A stretch of 64,000 bases of DNA, from assembly GCA_050700115.1 (NCBI GenBank), contig JBOHGG010000009.1, positions 66,394 to 130,393 of the forward strand, in the 5' to 3' direction. This DNA comes from GCA-003244245 sp050700115. Lineage in GTDB: Bacteria > Actinomycetota > Actinomycetes > Mycobacteriales > Pseudonocardiaceae. Below, in pieces: positions 44,490 through 52,614 of the stretch (position 1 is its first letter; each line of letters opens with the position of its first letter). Below the pieces are notes generated by a model. That model was not told where the DNA came from and made no database searches. It saw only the letters and a list, made by a program, of their open reading frames with translations. Made by a program: the position numbers and the translations under genes.

Positions 44490-45890
44490 ATGACGTCGAT
44501 CGGGCCGAGGACCGAGCAGTACGACACCGGGCGGGCGGTTCTGCTGGCAGCGGTGGCCGCCCTCGGGGGCTTTCTGTTTGGCTTCGACACCGCCGTGATC
44601 AACGGAGCGGTGTCGGCTATCCGCGAGACATTCGAGATGGGCGCGGGGCTCACCGGCTTCGTCGTGGCCTCTGCGCTGCTGGGCTGCGCGGTGGGTGCCT
44701 GGCTTGCCGGCAAGCTGGCTGATCGGATCGGTCGCATCCGGGTGATGGTGCTCGCCGCGGTGCTGTTCTTCCTGAGTGCGATCGGTTCCGGGCTGGCCCT
44801 CTCGCCGTACGACCTCACCTTCTGGCGCATCGTCGGCGGTCTCGGCGTTGGTGCGGCCTCGGTCATTGCCCCGGCCTATATCGCGGAGATCGCGCCTGCC
44901 TCGATCCGCGGCCGGCTCGGCTCGTTGCAACAGCTGGCCATCGTGTCCGGCATCTTCGTGGCGTTGCTCTCGGACTACTTCCTGGCGACCGCCGCGGGAG
45001 GGGCGAACAACGATCTGTGGCTCGGGCTAGCGGCCTGGCGGTGGATGTTTATCACCCTGACGGTTCCTGCGCTGGCCTACGGCATCCTCGCGTTGCAGAT
45101 CCCCGAGTCCCCGCGGTACCTGATGTTCCGCGGTCGCATCGAAGAGGCCCGCTCCGTGCTGTCCCAGGTGCTCAAGAGTGGTGTCGACGACCGGATCCGC
45201 GAGATCAGCCGCACCATCGTCCAGGACGTCGGGTCCACCTTCCGCGACCTGCGCGGATCGTTCCTCGGCCTGTTACCGATCGTCTGGGTGGGCATCCTGC
45301 TGTCGGTCTTCCAGCAGTTCGTCGGCATCAACGTGATCTTTTACTACTCGTCGGCGTTGTGGCAGCAGGTCGGGTTCACCGAGGCCGACTCACTGATCAT
45401 CACGGTGCTGACGTCGGTGACCAATATCGTCGTCACGCTGGTCGCGATTGCCGTGATCGACCAGCTCGGCCGGCGCCGGCTGCTGCTGATCGGCTCGGCG
45501 GGCATGTTCGTCAGCCTGGGAACGCTGGCCTACGTCTTCGGCACGGCCCCCCTGGTAAACGGTCAACCGGCGCTCGGTGACACAGCTGGCACGATCGCGC
45601 TTATCGCGGCTAACGCCTTCGTCGTGTTCTTCGGGATCTCCTGGGGCCCGACGGTCTGGGTGCTGCTTGGCGAGATGTTCAATAACCGGATCCGAGCCGC
45701 TGCCCTCGGGCTTGCCGCGGCCGCTCAGTGGATCAGCAACTTCCTCATCTCGACGACGTTCCCGGCCCTGGCCGACATCAGCCTCGGATTGGCGTACGGC
45801 CTCTACACGGCATTCGCGCTGCTCTCGTTCTTCTTCGTGTTGAGATTCGTGCAAGAGACGAAAGGCAAGCAGCTCGAGGACATGAGATAG
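44490..45890 (+). CDS. Sugar porter (MFS, proton-linked or facilitative)
   Basis: 466 residues, 12 helices. The sugar-porter signature motifs are AALGGFLFGFDTAVINGAV, GKLADRIGRIRVMVLAA, PAYIAEIAPASIRGRLGSLQQLAI, IPESPRYLMFRGRIEEA, QQFVGINVIFYYSSALW and DQLGRRRLLLIGS. The polar residues in QQFVGIN bind the sugar in characterised members. I chose ATG 44490 (MTSIGPRT, behind GGGAGAG) because it gives the usual family length; ATG 44460 and a start at 44337 are in frame. The sugar cannot be specified. Confidence 0.93.
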   Translation: MTSIGPRTEQYDTGRAVLLAAVAALGGFLFGFDTAVINGAVSAIRETFEMGAGLTGFVVASALLGCAVGAWLAGKLADRIGRIRVMVLAAVLFFLSAIGSGLALSPYDLTFWRIVGGLGVGAASVIAPAYIAEIAPASIRGRLGSLQQLAIVSGIFVALLSDYFLATAAGGANNDLWLGLAAWRWMFITLTVPALAYGILALQIPESPRYLMFRGRIEEARSVLSQVLKSGVDDRIREISRTIVQDVGSTFRDLRGSFLGLLPIVWVGILLSVFQQFVGINVIFYYSSALWQQVGFTEADSLIITVLTSVTNIVVTLVAIAVIDQLGRRRLLLIGSAGMFVSLGTLAYVFGTAPLVNGQPALGDTAGTIALIAANAFVVFFGISWGPTVWVLLGEMFNNRIRAAALGLAAAAQWISNFLISTTFPALADISLGLAYGLYTAFALLSFFFVLRFVQETKGKQLEDMR

Positions 45891-46062
45891 CGCGAACAGC
45901 GTCTGACCATGGCACGCGACGGAGTGAGCGGCGCACCCGCCACGCTACGGCCAACCTGGCTCCGGGTCGGCCAAACGGGTGACGTCAGGCTCGCATACCG
46001 CGGAGTATGGTGATCAACCACGGTGACTGAATGAGGTCGCACGACAACAAGGAGTAACCACA

Positions 46063-46284
46063 GTGTTCCGTCGCATCGGAGTGACAGCCATGGCTACCAG
46101 CGCTGTTCCTGCTGTGACCCCGTTGACTCTCAGCGTGCCAGCGTCGGCAGCCGCCGGCACCCGAGCGGCCCCAGCGGTGCTCAAGAACGTGGCGACGGGG
46201 TTGTGCCTGGGTTCCAACGCCAACAAGCAGGTTTACCCGCACGACTGCAACGGCGGCAGCTACCAGAAGTGGAGCGAGATCTAA
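46063..46284 (+). CDS. Small secreted protein, remnant of a ricin-type lectin
   Basis: 73 residues. The signal peptide runs MFRRIGVTAMATSAVPAVTPL to SVPASAAAG. The rest is a single beta-trefoil repeat: VLKNVATGLCLGSNANKQVYPHDCNGGSYQKW, with the QxW-type end, then a stop (TAA 46282-46284). A functional ricin domain needs three such repeats, so this is a truncated gene or a very short lectin. The GTG start at 46063 has GGAG about ten bases upstream. Downstream to 46470 there is no gene. Confidence 0.6.
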   Translation: MFRRIGVTAMATSAVPAVTPLTLSVPASAAAGTRAAPAVLKNVATGLCLGSNANKQVYPHDCNGGSYQKWSEI

Positions 46285-46470
46285 AGCGACCACTCCCGCT
46301 GGGTGAAGCCCCGCAAATTAACTTGTTGTGTAAATGACTAGGCAATTCTCGCCTGGATCCCGTCCATCGCAACACTTCCGGAGTTTCAGCATGTCTTCGA
46401 CCGTGTCAGGGACACGAGGCGGGCTGCAGGTCCGCAACGAGCCAAAAGCAGCGTGGAGAGAAGTGCACTC

Positions 46471-47292
46471 GTGACGGACAGCTCACGCACGTCGGTCCAG
46501 AAGAGGCCTCCAGATCTCAATACCACCGTGACGCACTCCGCACGGTTCTGGAACTATTTGCTGGGCGGTAAGGACAACTATGCAGTCGATCGCGAGGTTG
46601 CCGAACAGATTCTTGTTCTCATCCCGAGCCTGCGCGACACTGTCCGTGCCGAGCGTGGATTCCTGGTCCGCGCCGTCCGGCACCTGGCAGGCGATGTGGG
46701 GATTCGCCAGTTCCTCGACATCGGCACCGGTCTGCCCACAGCCAGCAACACTCACGAAGTCGCCCAGGCGGCCGCACCGGAGTCTCGCATCGTCTACGTC
46801 GACAATGACCCCCTTATCATGACTCACGCCCGTGCCCTGCTCACCAGCACCTCAGAAGGCGCCACCGACTACGTTCAGGCCGACCTTCGCGAGCCGGACA
46901 CAGTCTTGCAGGAAGCTGCCCGGACGCTGGATTTCACCCGGCCAGTCGCGCTCATGCTGTTAGGGATCCTGAACTTCATCACGGACAACGACGAGGCTCA
47001 CGCTATTGTGAACCGGCTCCTAGCGGCCCTGCCTTCAGGTAGCTACCTGGTGATATCCCACCCCACCTTCGAGATCGACGGCGAGGCGATGAAAGAGGCC
47101 ATGCAACTCTGGAACCGAAGCGGCGCAGCGCCGATAGTGGCCCGCAGCCGTCAGCAGCTCATCCGTTTCTTCGACAGTCTGGAGCTGTTGGAGCCCGGCC
47201 TGGTCTCCTGTTCGCTGTGGCGACCCGATCCCATCGAGCTCGGTGTCCCGGTGGAGGTGTTTCATTTCAGCGGCGTCGGTCGAAAGCTCTGA
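46471..47292 (+). CDS. DUF574-type SAM-dependent methyltransferase
   Basis: 273 residues. The family block HSARFWNYLLGGKDNYAVDRE is near the N-terminus. The SAM site is FLDIGTGLPTASNTHEVAQ followed by RIVYVDNDPLIMTHARALL, then LMLLGILNFITDNDEA. These proteins are abundant in Streptomyces and Pseudonocardiaceae and their acceptors are unknown. GTG 46471 lies ten bases behind GGAGAG (46455-46460); GTG 46453 is in frame. It ends just before a glycosyltransferase relic. Confidence 0.93.
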   Translation: MTDSSRTSVQKRPPDLNTTVTHSARFWNYLLGGKDNYAVDREVAEQILVLIPSLRDTVRAERGFLVRAVRHLAGDVGIRQFLDIGTGLPTASNTHEVAQAAAPESRIVYVDNDPLIMTHARALLTSTSEGATDYVQADLREPDTVLQEAARTLDFTRPVALMLLGILNFITDNDEAHAIVNRLLAALPSGSYLVISHPTFEIDGEAMKEAMQLWNRSGAAPIVARSRQQLIRFFDSLELLEPGLVSCSLWRPDPIELGVPVEVFHFSGVGRKL

Positions 47293-47299
47293 CACCTGG

Positions 47300-47975
47300 T
47301 GAAGGCAGCCGGAGCCGCCGACCGGGCTGCGTCGCCGGGCGGTCCAGCTTCTCGCGGCCGGGGTTGCGCTGGTCGTCACCGCCGGCTGGTGGGTGGCCAT
47401 CGTCGAGCTGGTCCCAGCCGCGGGCCGGCCCTATGTCGGTGGTTCGCAGACCAACAGTGTGCTGGAGCTGATCTTCGGCTACAACGGCTTCGGTCGGCTG
47501 ACCTGCAACGAGCCCGGCAGCATCGGTGGTCCGCCGGGCGGCGGTGGTCCGGACAGTGGTGATAGCGCCTTCGGTGGCGGCGGCTTCACCCAGTTGGTCA
47601 GCCCCAGCTGGGGCGGCGCGGACGTCGCCGCCGCGCTGCTGCCGCTGGTGGAGGACACCGGCTGGTTCTTCGACACCGAGCTGCTCGTGCTCGCCGAACG
47701 CACCGGTCTGCGAATCCACGAGGTACCCGTCGACTGGGTCGACGCCCAGACAGCCGCGTCGATCTCGCTGCCACCGCACTGGCCGACCTGCACGGCATCG
47801 TCCGACTCGGCCGCGTGCTCACCACCAGAGGACTGCCGCTGGCGGCGCTGCGTTCCCAGCTCGGCCGGGCGCCACTGACACCGCCAGTGGCCCGCCTGCC
47901 AAGCGCTCTCCAACCGCCGGGCGCAACGTCGGCAGCTCAGCCGACTGATCACCCCCGGACGCGGGCATCGGTCAG
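47300..47975 (+). pseudogene. Fusion relic of an ArnT/PMT-like and a GT2 glycosyltransferase
   Basis: From about 47309 the frame reads TGLRRRAVQLLAAGVALVV, GWWVAIVELVPAAGRPYVGG, SQTNSVLELIFGYNGFGRLT, the last membrane part and Gly-rich loop start of an ArnT-like sugar transferase. After GGGGFTQLVSPSWGG it passes in the same frame into VEDTGWFFDTELLVLAERTG and IHEVPVDWVD, the C-terminal part of a dolichol-phosphate-mannose-synthase-like GT2. A frame change near 47765 then leads to ALADLHGIVRLGRVLTTRG and LPLAALRSQLGRAPL. The N-terminal halves of both genes and the Gly-rich middle are gone. Family calls are from memory of typical neighbours. Confidence 0.75.
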
Positions 47976-47992
47976 GCCGGTTCGTGAGCTGT

Positions 47993-48229
47993 TCACAATG
48001 CTGAGATCGGGAGGCAGCTCAATGCCTCTCCGAAACTGAGCTGTTGGGTGCCGCAGTAGAGCACGAGCCCGGCGCGGAAACGGGAGCCAAGTCGGCGTTG
48101 GAGCAGCCTGAGTCCTCGGAAGTCGTCCGCGCGTACGGTCTCCGTTGCCTTGACCTCGATTCCCACCATATGGCCCGCCCGGACCTGCATGACGACTACG
48201 GTTTTATCAATACAGTATGTTGCTGTCAA
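47993..48229 (-). pseudogene. C-terminal stump of a DUF4143 AAA ATPase
   Basis: About 78 codons. VGIEVKATETVRADDFRGLR, LQRRLGSRFRAGLVLYCGTQ and LSFGEALSCLPISAL closely parallel the C-terminus of the intact ATPase at 51179-52465 (VGIEVKASSTVRSDDFRGLR, FVLYTGTQTLPFG, RAMPASALW). The ATPase domain and the middle part are missing; the residues before VVVMQVRAGHM are unrelated. The TetR gene starts 26 bases away in the opposite direction. Confidence 0.75.
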
Positions 48230-48232
48230 CCT

Positions 48233-48265
48233 TGAGTGTATATGAACCGTCGCTATGTATACTCA
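48233..48265. promoter_or_regulatory. Inverted repeat over the TetR gene start
   Basis: TGAGTGTATA (48233-48242) and TGTATACTCA (48256-48265) form an imperfect inverted repeat separated by 13 bases, covering the ATG of the TetR gene (48255). This is where a TetR-family autorepressor would bind. Confidence 0.5.
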
Positions 48266-48863
48266 GCTGGTGCCGAAGCTGTGGAACGAGACGATCGAGG
48301 CGCACCGCCGCGCGGTGCGCGACGCGACCCTGGACGCCACCGCGGCGCTGGTGGCCAAGCACGGGCTGGCGTCGGTGACGATGTCGCAGATCGCCGAGCA
48401 GACCGGCATCGGACGTGCGACGCTGTACAAGTACTTCCCTGACGTCGAAGCGATCCTGGGCGCATGGCACGAACGTCAGATCGCTGGCCACCTCGAACAG
48501 CTCGCCGAAGCCCGAGACCAGGCTGGGGATGCTGGTGAGCGGCTCGAAAGGGTGCTGCAGGCCTACGCGCTCATTCACCAACAGCGGGTACAACATCATC
48601 GAAACGAGCCCCACGGCACCCAACTCGTGGCACTCCTGCATCCAGACGAGCACGTCGCTCGAGCACAGCAACACCTGCTCGACATGTTCCGAGACCTGCT
48701 GACCGAGGCCGCCCAGACCGGCGACATCCGGGATGATGTCGCGCCCGACGAACTCGCGAGCTACTGCCTGCACGCCCTGACAGCAGCTAGCAACCTGCCG
48801 TCCACAGCCGCGGCCCACCGGCTCGTCACGGTCACCCTGGCCGGGTTGCGTCCCCCACGTTGA
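48255..48863 (+). CDS. TetR-family transcriptional regulator
   Basis: 202 residues. The HTH is LDATAALVAKHGLASVTMSQIAEQTGIGRATLYKYFPDVEAILGAW, a textbook TetR N-terminus (residues about 27-72). The ligand domain follows with FRDLLTEAAQTGDIRDDVAPDELASYCLHALTAA near the end. ATG 48255 lies in an inverted repeat that probably serves as its operator. No obvious target gene is adjacent: both flanks are decayed. Confidence 0.92.
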   Translation: MYTQLVPKLWNETIEAHRRAVRDATLDATAALVAKHGLASVTMSQIAEQTGIGRATLYKYFPDVEAILGAWHERQIAGHLEQLAEARDQAGDAGERLERVLQAYALIHQQRVQHHRNEPHGTQLVALLHPDEHVARAQQHLLDMFRDLLTEAAQTGDIRDDVAPDELASYCLHALTAASNLPSTAAAHRLVTVTLAGLRPPR

Positions 48864-49355
48864 CCCGCTTGCGCCACATCCCTCTTCGATCCTTCGGCTC
48901 CCATCATCGCGAGGCCGGCCGCCGACGGTTCTTTGTGCTCCGGGCGCTGTGGTCGGCCGGGTCACGGCCCAGCCCGAGCCGCACACAGCTCGACACTGCG
49001 AGATCGATCACCACCTGAACGGCCTGCCAGAGGTGCAGGACGGGAAGCGGGTATCCCGTCACGTCGACGAGTTTGTCTCGGAGCGGGAAGGGGCAGGGGT
49101 CCGGGTGGAGCACCGTACGCACTGAACGGCTCTGCCCTGGCCCGCTATGCCGCCGACGTGAGAGCCTGCGAGGCACTTTAGTAGCTGCAAGCACCGGCCT
49201 CGGTGGCGACGCTCAATGAATACTACCTGGCTGCATGACGGAACCGAGGTAGTTCTCGACACCACAGGGAGAAGTTGGTTGCAATGGCTTGACCCTTCCG
49301 GGCGGTACTTCGTAAGCTAAGAAAACTGGCGTGAGTCGGGTTAGGGCTGTCAAAC
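48864..49355. other. Stretch without a clear gene
   Basis: 492 bases with no recognisable product. On the plus strand a 34-codon frame at 49216-49320 reads MNTTWLHDGTEVVLDTTGRS followed by WLQWLDPSGRYFVS. It has two Trp-rich strands but no ribosome site and no family. A frame upstream of it (about 48960-49125) with DHHLNGLPEVQDGKRVSRHV may be a relic of an unknown gene. Confidence 0.5.
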
Positions 49356-49367
49356 ATGGAGGCAACG

Positions 49368-49859
49368 GTGACTCAAGCGCAAAAGACGGACTTTGCTTCG
49401 TACGCTCAGCTATCAAAGTCGGAGCAGGAAGTGCTCGAGCAAGCACTCGGGTCGATCCCCGACGACATTCTAACGACGGGTGACCGCAGCGCGATCGAGT
49501 CCAGGATCCGGAGACGCCTGCAGGAGGCGGGAGTTCTCAAGACGGGGGAAGCGGGGGGACCATTGGGTGTCGCGGAAATTCCTGCGGTCGCCTTCGTCGG
49601 CCGAGCAGTCGGATGCCTCGCATCGAGGTATGCCAACCTGCGGGGAATCAGTCACAATAAGCCAGCCGACGAAGTAGCTGACTCGATCGCACGAGCAGTC
49701 GGGGAGTGTGTCCCGGGTGGTACCGCTGCGATCAAATCCGACATTTTAGAATACCGGAGCCAGGTCGCGGGTGCTCTCACCGCGCTTGGTCTCCCTGCGC
49801 TGGGCGCCGCACTCCGTGTGGTCGAGTCCGGTGGAGTGTATGAGAGGGGCTCCGCATAA
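49368..49859 (+). CDS. Hypothetical protein, about 163 residues
   Basis: Not recognised. It opens VTQAQKTDFASYAQLSKSEQ; a helical charged N-terminal half follows (EVLEQALGSIPDDILTTGDR, IESRIRRRLQEAGVL). Then comes a small-residue-rich part with AEIPAVAFVGRAVGCLASR, NKPADEVADSIARAVGECVP and ALTALGLPALGAALRVVESG, which might be amphipathic or membrane-active. GTG 49368 is favoured by GGAGG at 49358-49362; ATG 49356 is in frame. GC content is lower than the neighbours, suggesting later arrival. No neighbour gives a clue. Confidence 0.6.
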   Translation: MTQAQKTDFASYAQLSKSEQEVLEQALGSIPDDILTTGDRSAIESRIRRRLQEAGVLKTGEAGGPLGVAEIPAVAFVGRAVGCLASRYANLRGISHNKPADEVADSIARAVGECVPGGTAAIKSDILEYRSQVAGALTALGLPALGAALRVVESGGVYERGSA

Positions 49860-49971
49860 TCTGTGCGTGTGTTCTGCAGCATTTTCTGGTGGCAAGTGCT
49901 CAGGCTCGGCAGCAGTGTCTCGGACTGAATTGCGCGTGATCTGGTCGGCGGAGTTTTCGGGGCCGGGTGGC

Positions 49972-50787
49972 TCAGGGGAGTTGGCGAGCGAGATCGAGCA
50001 CGGCAGCGACTAGTTCGTTGCCCTCTAGTAGCGCAGCGTCGTTGTGGTCCGCACCGGCCACTTCGACCGTCCGCACCGGGCCGCCCGCAGCGGCCGCCAC
50101 CGCTGCGCTCTGTTCCGGCGGCACGATTGTGTCGGCGGAGCCGTATACGACCACGGTCGGCACCCGGACCTGGCCGATCAGCTCGGTCACCGGGAACCGG
50201 TCCCGGAGCAGCAGCCGGACCGGCAGCAGCGGGTAGTGCCGGGAGCCCACGTCGGCGAGGCAGGTGAACGGCGAGCGCAGCACGAGCCCCCCGGGCGGCT
50301 GCTCGGTGGCGAGTCGGGTCGCTACCGCCGCACCGAGGCTCTCCCCGAAGTAGATCAAGCGGTGCGCCGGTACACCGTGGTCGAGGAGGTACGCGCGCGC
50401 GGCGCGAGCGTCGGTGATCAGCCCGTCCTCGGTGGGGCTGCCGGGATTGCCGCCGTATCCGCGGTAGTCGAGGAGCAGCACCGCAAGACCCTTGGCGGCC
50501 AGCCGACGGGCCAGCGGCGCCCGTAACGCGCGGGAGCCGGCGTTGCCCGGCGTGACTAGTACGGTGATGCCGCGGTCGGCGCGGGTTGGGGCGACGTGCC
50601 AGCCGCCGAGTGCGAGCCCGTCCTCGGTCCGTAGCGTGATTTCCCGTGCCCCGGGTAGCACGCTGCCGGGGGGCGGGACGGCGGTGTCCGGAAAGTAGAT
50701 CAGGCGGCGTTGCAGCAGCCACGCCGCCGTGAGCAGGGCAACCAAGGCGACCAGCAGAACCAACCCGGCGCGCAGCACCTTTTCCAT
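49972..50787 (-). CDS. Alpha/beta hydrolase with an N-terminal membrane anchor
   Basis: 271 residues. One N-terminal helix (LRAGLVLLVALVALLTAAWLL) is followed by LQRRLIYFPD, typical of BEM46/FrsA-like hydrolases. The nucleophile elbow is GESLGA (about residue 134); Asp in VVYGSADTIVPPEQ and His in VAGADHNDAAL complete the triad. HVAPTRADRGITVLVTPGNAGS and LLLDYRGYGGNPG form the oxyanion region. ATG 50787 is chosen, but the frame stays open upstream into a nucleotidyltransferase stump, so a longer fused product is possible. Ester substrate is unknown. Confidence 0.88.
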   Translation of the reverse strand: MEKVLRAGLVLLVALVALLTAAWLLQRRLIYFPDTAVPPPGSVLPGAREITLRTEDGLALGGWHVAPTRADRGITVLVTPGNAGSRALRAPLARRLAAKGLAVLLLDYRGYGGNPGSPTEDGLITDARAARAYLLDHGVPAHRLIYFGESLGAAVATRLATEQPPGGLVLRSPFTCLADVGSRHYPLLPVRLLLRDRFPVTELIGQVRVPTVVVYGSADTIVPPEQSAAVAAAAGGPVRTVEVAGADHNDAALLEGNELVAAVLDLARQLP

Positions 50788-50789
50788 TG

Positions 50790-51045
50790 TGCTGCAAGCA
50801 CCGATGACGGTCTCGGTGTCGCGCCAGAATTGAACGGCCTCAAGCTGGAAGCGCTGGAACTCCTCCGCTGGACGTTCCAGCAAGGGGATGCCGTCGCGAG
50901 CCGCGCGGTAGCGCAGCAGCGCACTCGTCCGGCTGAGGTCGACCATGTCGACCTCCTCGGTGCCCAGGATCTCGGTGAGCGTCGCCGACAGCGCCAGCAG
51001 GTCCGGTGACAGCGCACCGACCTGGCAGGCGACGGCCCACGTCCC
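50790..51045 (-). pseudogene. C-terminal stump of an MNT-type nucleotidyltransferase
   Basis: The minus-strand frame reads GALSPDLLALSATLTEILG, EEVDMVDLSRTSALLRYRA, ARDGIPLLERPAEEFQRFQL and EAVQFWRDTETVIG. This resembles the second half of minimal nucleotidyltransferases (MntA-type antitoxins: VDVVDL, LR-R-RDG-PL-ER). The GS-x10-D-x-D catalytic part is missing. No stop separates it from the hydrolase, so the two now form one frame. No HepT partner is seen. The assignment is by motif memory. Confidence 0.6.
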
Positions 51046-51178
51046 CGTCGGCTGCCGCGCGGCGGATCGCGTCGGCCACCTGCTCTCACGACCATCGCGC
51101 CAGCGAGGTGGCGACAAGCGCGCCAGCAAAGCGGCGTCCAGCGTGCCATCCAGAGTACTTCCGTGGCATCCTGGTGAC

Positions 51179-52465
51179 GTGGTAGGCGTTGGTGCGACCC
51201 CCTTGGACCGCGTGATACCGCGGCGTGTGGCGAGCATTGTGGCCGACGCGCTGGCCGACACCCGCGTTGTGCTGGTCATCGGCGCGCGGCAATGCGGCAA
51301 GAGCACGCTGGTCCGGATGCAGGCCAGGGAGTCCAGCGCCCAGGGACTCAAGCACGAGTGGCGCAACCTCGACTCGGCGGTGACCCGGCAGGCGGCAGCG
51401 TCCGATCCGGCCGGTTTCGTCGACTTCGGCGAGCTTATGGTGATCGACGAGATCCAGCGGGTTCCGGAACTGCTGCTCGCGATCAAGGAACAGGTCGATA
51501 CCGACCCGCGGCCTGGGAGGTATCTCCTGACCGGTTCCGCGCGGATATTTGGGCTTCGATCTCTCCCCGACACCCTTCCAGGCCGCACCGAGACGGTCGA
51601 GCTGTGGCCGTTCTCGCAGGGCGAGATCGACGGCCGCACGGAAGGCTTCGTCGATGCCGTGTTCACCGATTCGGAGGCGCTGAACCACACCAGCACAGTC
51701 AGCCGTGGCGAGTACGTCCAGCGGATCGTGCGGGGTGGCTTTCCCGAGGCTGTCGCTCGCGCCAACCCTGCTCGCCGGGAGCGCTTCTTTGACTCCTACG
51801 TCGCAGATCTGGTGGCGCGCGATGTCAGCCAGCTGTCGGAGATCGAACGGCCGGCGCAGCTGCGGGCCTTGCTGCGGCTGCTCGCGGCGCGCTCAGGGCA
51901 GCTCCTGGTGGGCAACGCGCTGAGCAACGATCTCCAGGTCTCAGCTCGGACCGTGCACCGTTACCTGAGCCTGCTCGAGGAAGTCTTCTTGATCAAGCGG
52001 ATCTCCGCATGGTCGCGGAACGTGTCCAGCCGCGCGATCGGCACCCCCAAGGTCGCGTTCGTTGACTCCGGTGTCGCGGGGAACCTGCTCGACGCCGACG
52101 CCCGCAGCCTGCTGCGGCCCGGAGGCCCGTTCGGGCCTTTGCTGGAGGGCTTCGTGCTGATGGAGCTGGCGCGCCAGCTGACCTGGTCGCGGCGGCGGGT
52201 CGAGCTGTCCCATTACCGCACCAAGGACGGCATCGAAGTCGACGCAGTGCTGGAGGACCGGCAGGGGCGGGCGGTCGGCATCGAGGTCAAGGCCTCCTCG
52301 ACGGTGCGATCCGACGACTTTCGCGGCCTGCGGCACCTCGCGGACCGGCTGGGTGAAGACTTCGTCGCCGGGTTTGTCCTCTACACGGGCACCCAGACGC
52401 TCCCGTTCGGTCCGCGCCTGCGGGCCATGCCGGCGAGCGCGCTGTGGGAAATCGCCGAACCGTAA
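51179..52465 (+). CDS. DUF4143-type AAA ATPase
   Basis: 428 residues. Walker A is VIGARQCGKSTLV (about residue 33) and Walker B is LMVIDEIQRVPELLLAIKEQ. Sensor region LTGSARIFGLRSLPDTLPGR is the usual AAA_14 sequence; FFDSYVADLVARDVSQLSEI starts the DUF4143 domain. The end, YRTKDGIEVDAVLEDRQGRAVGIEVKAS, resembles a PD-(D/E)XK nuclease core (E-V-D, E-V-K). Roles in DNA processing or defence have been suggested for the family, not proved. GTG 51179 is the only good start. A stump of a second member lies at 47993-48229. Confidence 0.9.
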   Translation: MVGVGATPLDRVIPRRVASIVADALADTRVVLVIGARQCGKSTLVRMQARESSAQGLKHEWRNLDSAVTRQAAASDPAGFVDFGELMVIDEIQRVPELLLAIKEQVDTDPRPGRYLLTGSARIFGLRSLPDTLPGRTETVELWPFSQGEIDGRTEGFVDAVFTDSEALNHTSTVSRGEYVQRIVRGGFPEAVARANPARRERFFDSYVADLVARDVSQLSEIERPAQLRALLRLLAARSGQLLVGNALSNDLQVSARTVHRYLSLLEEVFLIKRISAWSRNVSSRAIGTPKVAFVDSGVAGNLLDADARSLLRPGGPFGPLLEGFVLMELARQLTWSRRRVELSHYRTKDGIEVDAVLEDRQGRAVGIEVKASSTVRSDDFRGLRHLADRLGEDFVAGFVLYTGTQTLPFGPRLRAMPASALWEIAEP

Positions 52466-52614
52466 CCGCTTACGCGGTATCGGCCTGGTGGACACGCGCA
52501 CCAAGAGAGTCCGGCCGCGACCAGCCGGGCAGGCACCCGGAATAGTCCGGAAGCGGCCGGAGTTGCCCGACAGGGATTGCGTCATCCTTGACATTCCTCG
52601 GAGAGGCAGCTGTC

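Noticed and set aside
48864..49355. Minus-strand frames at 48904-49265
   Set aside because: Arg/Ser-rich shadow frames without motif or start signal.
50790..51045. MntA/HepT toxin-antitoxin pair
   Set aside because: The nucleotidyltransferase has lost its catalytic half and no HepT gene is adjacent.
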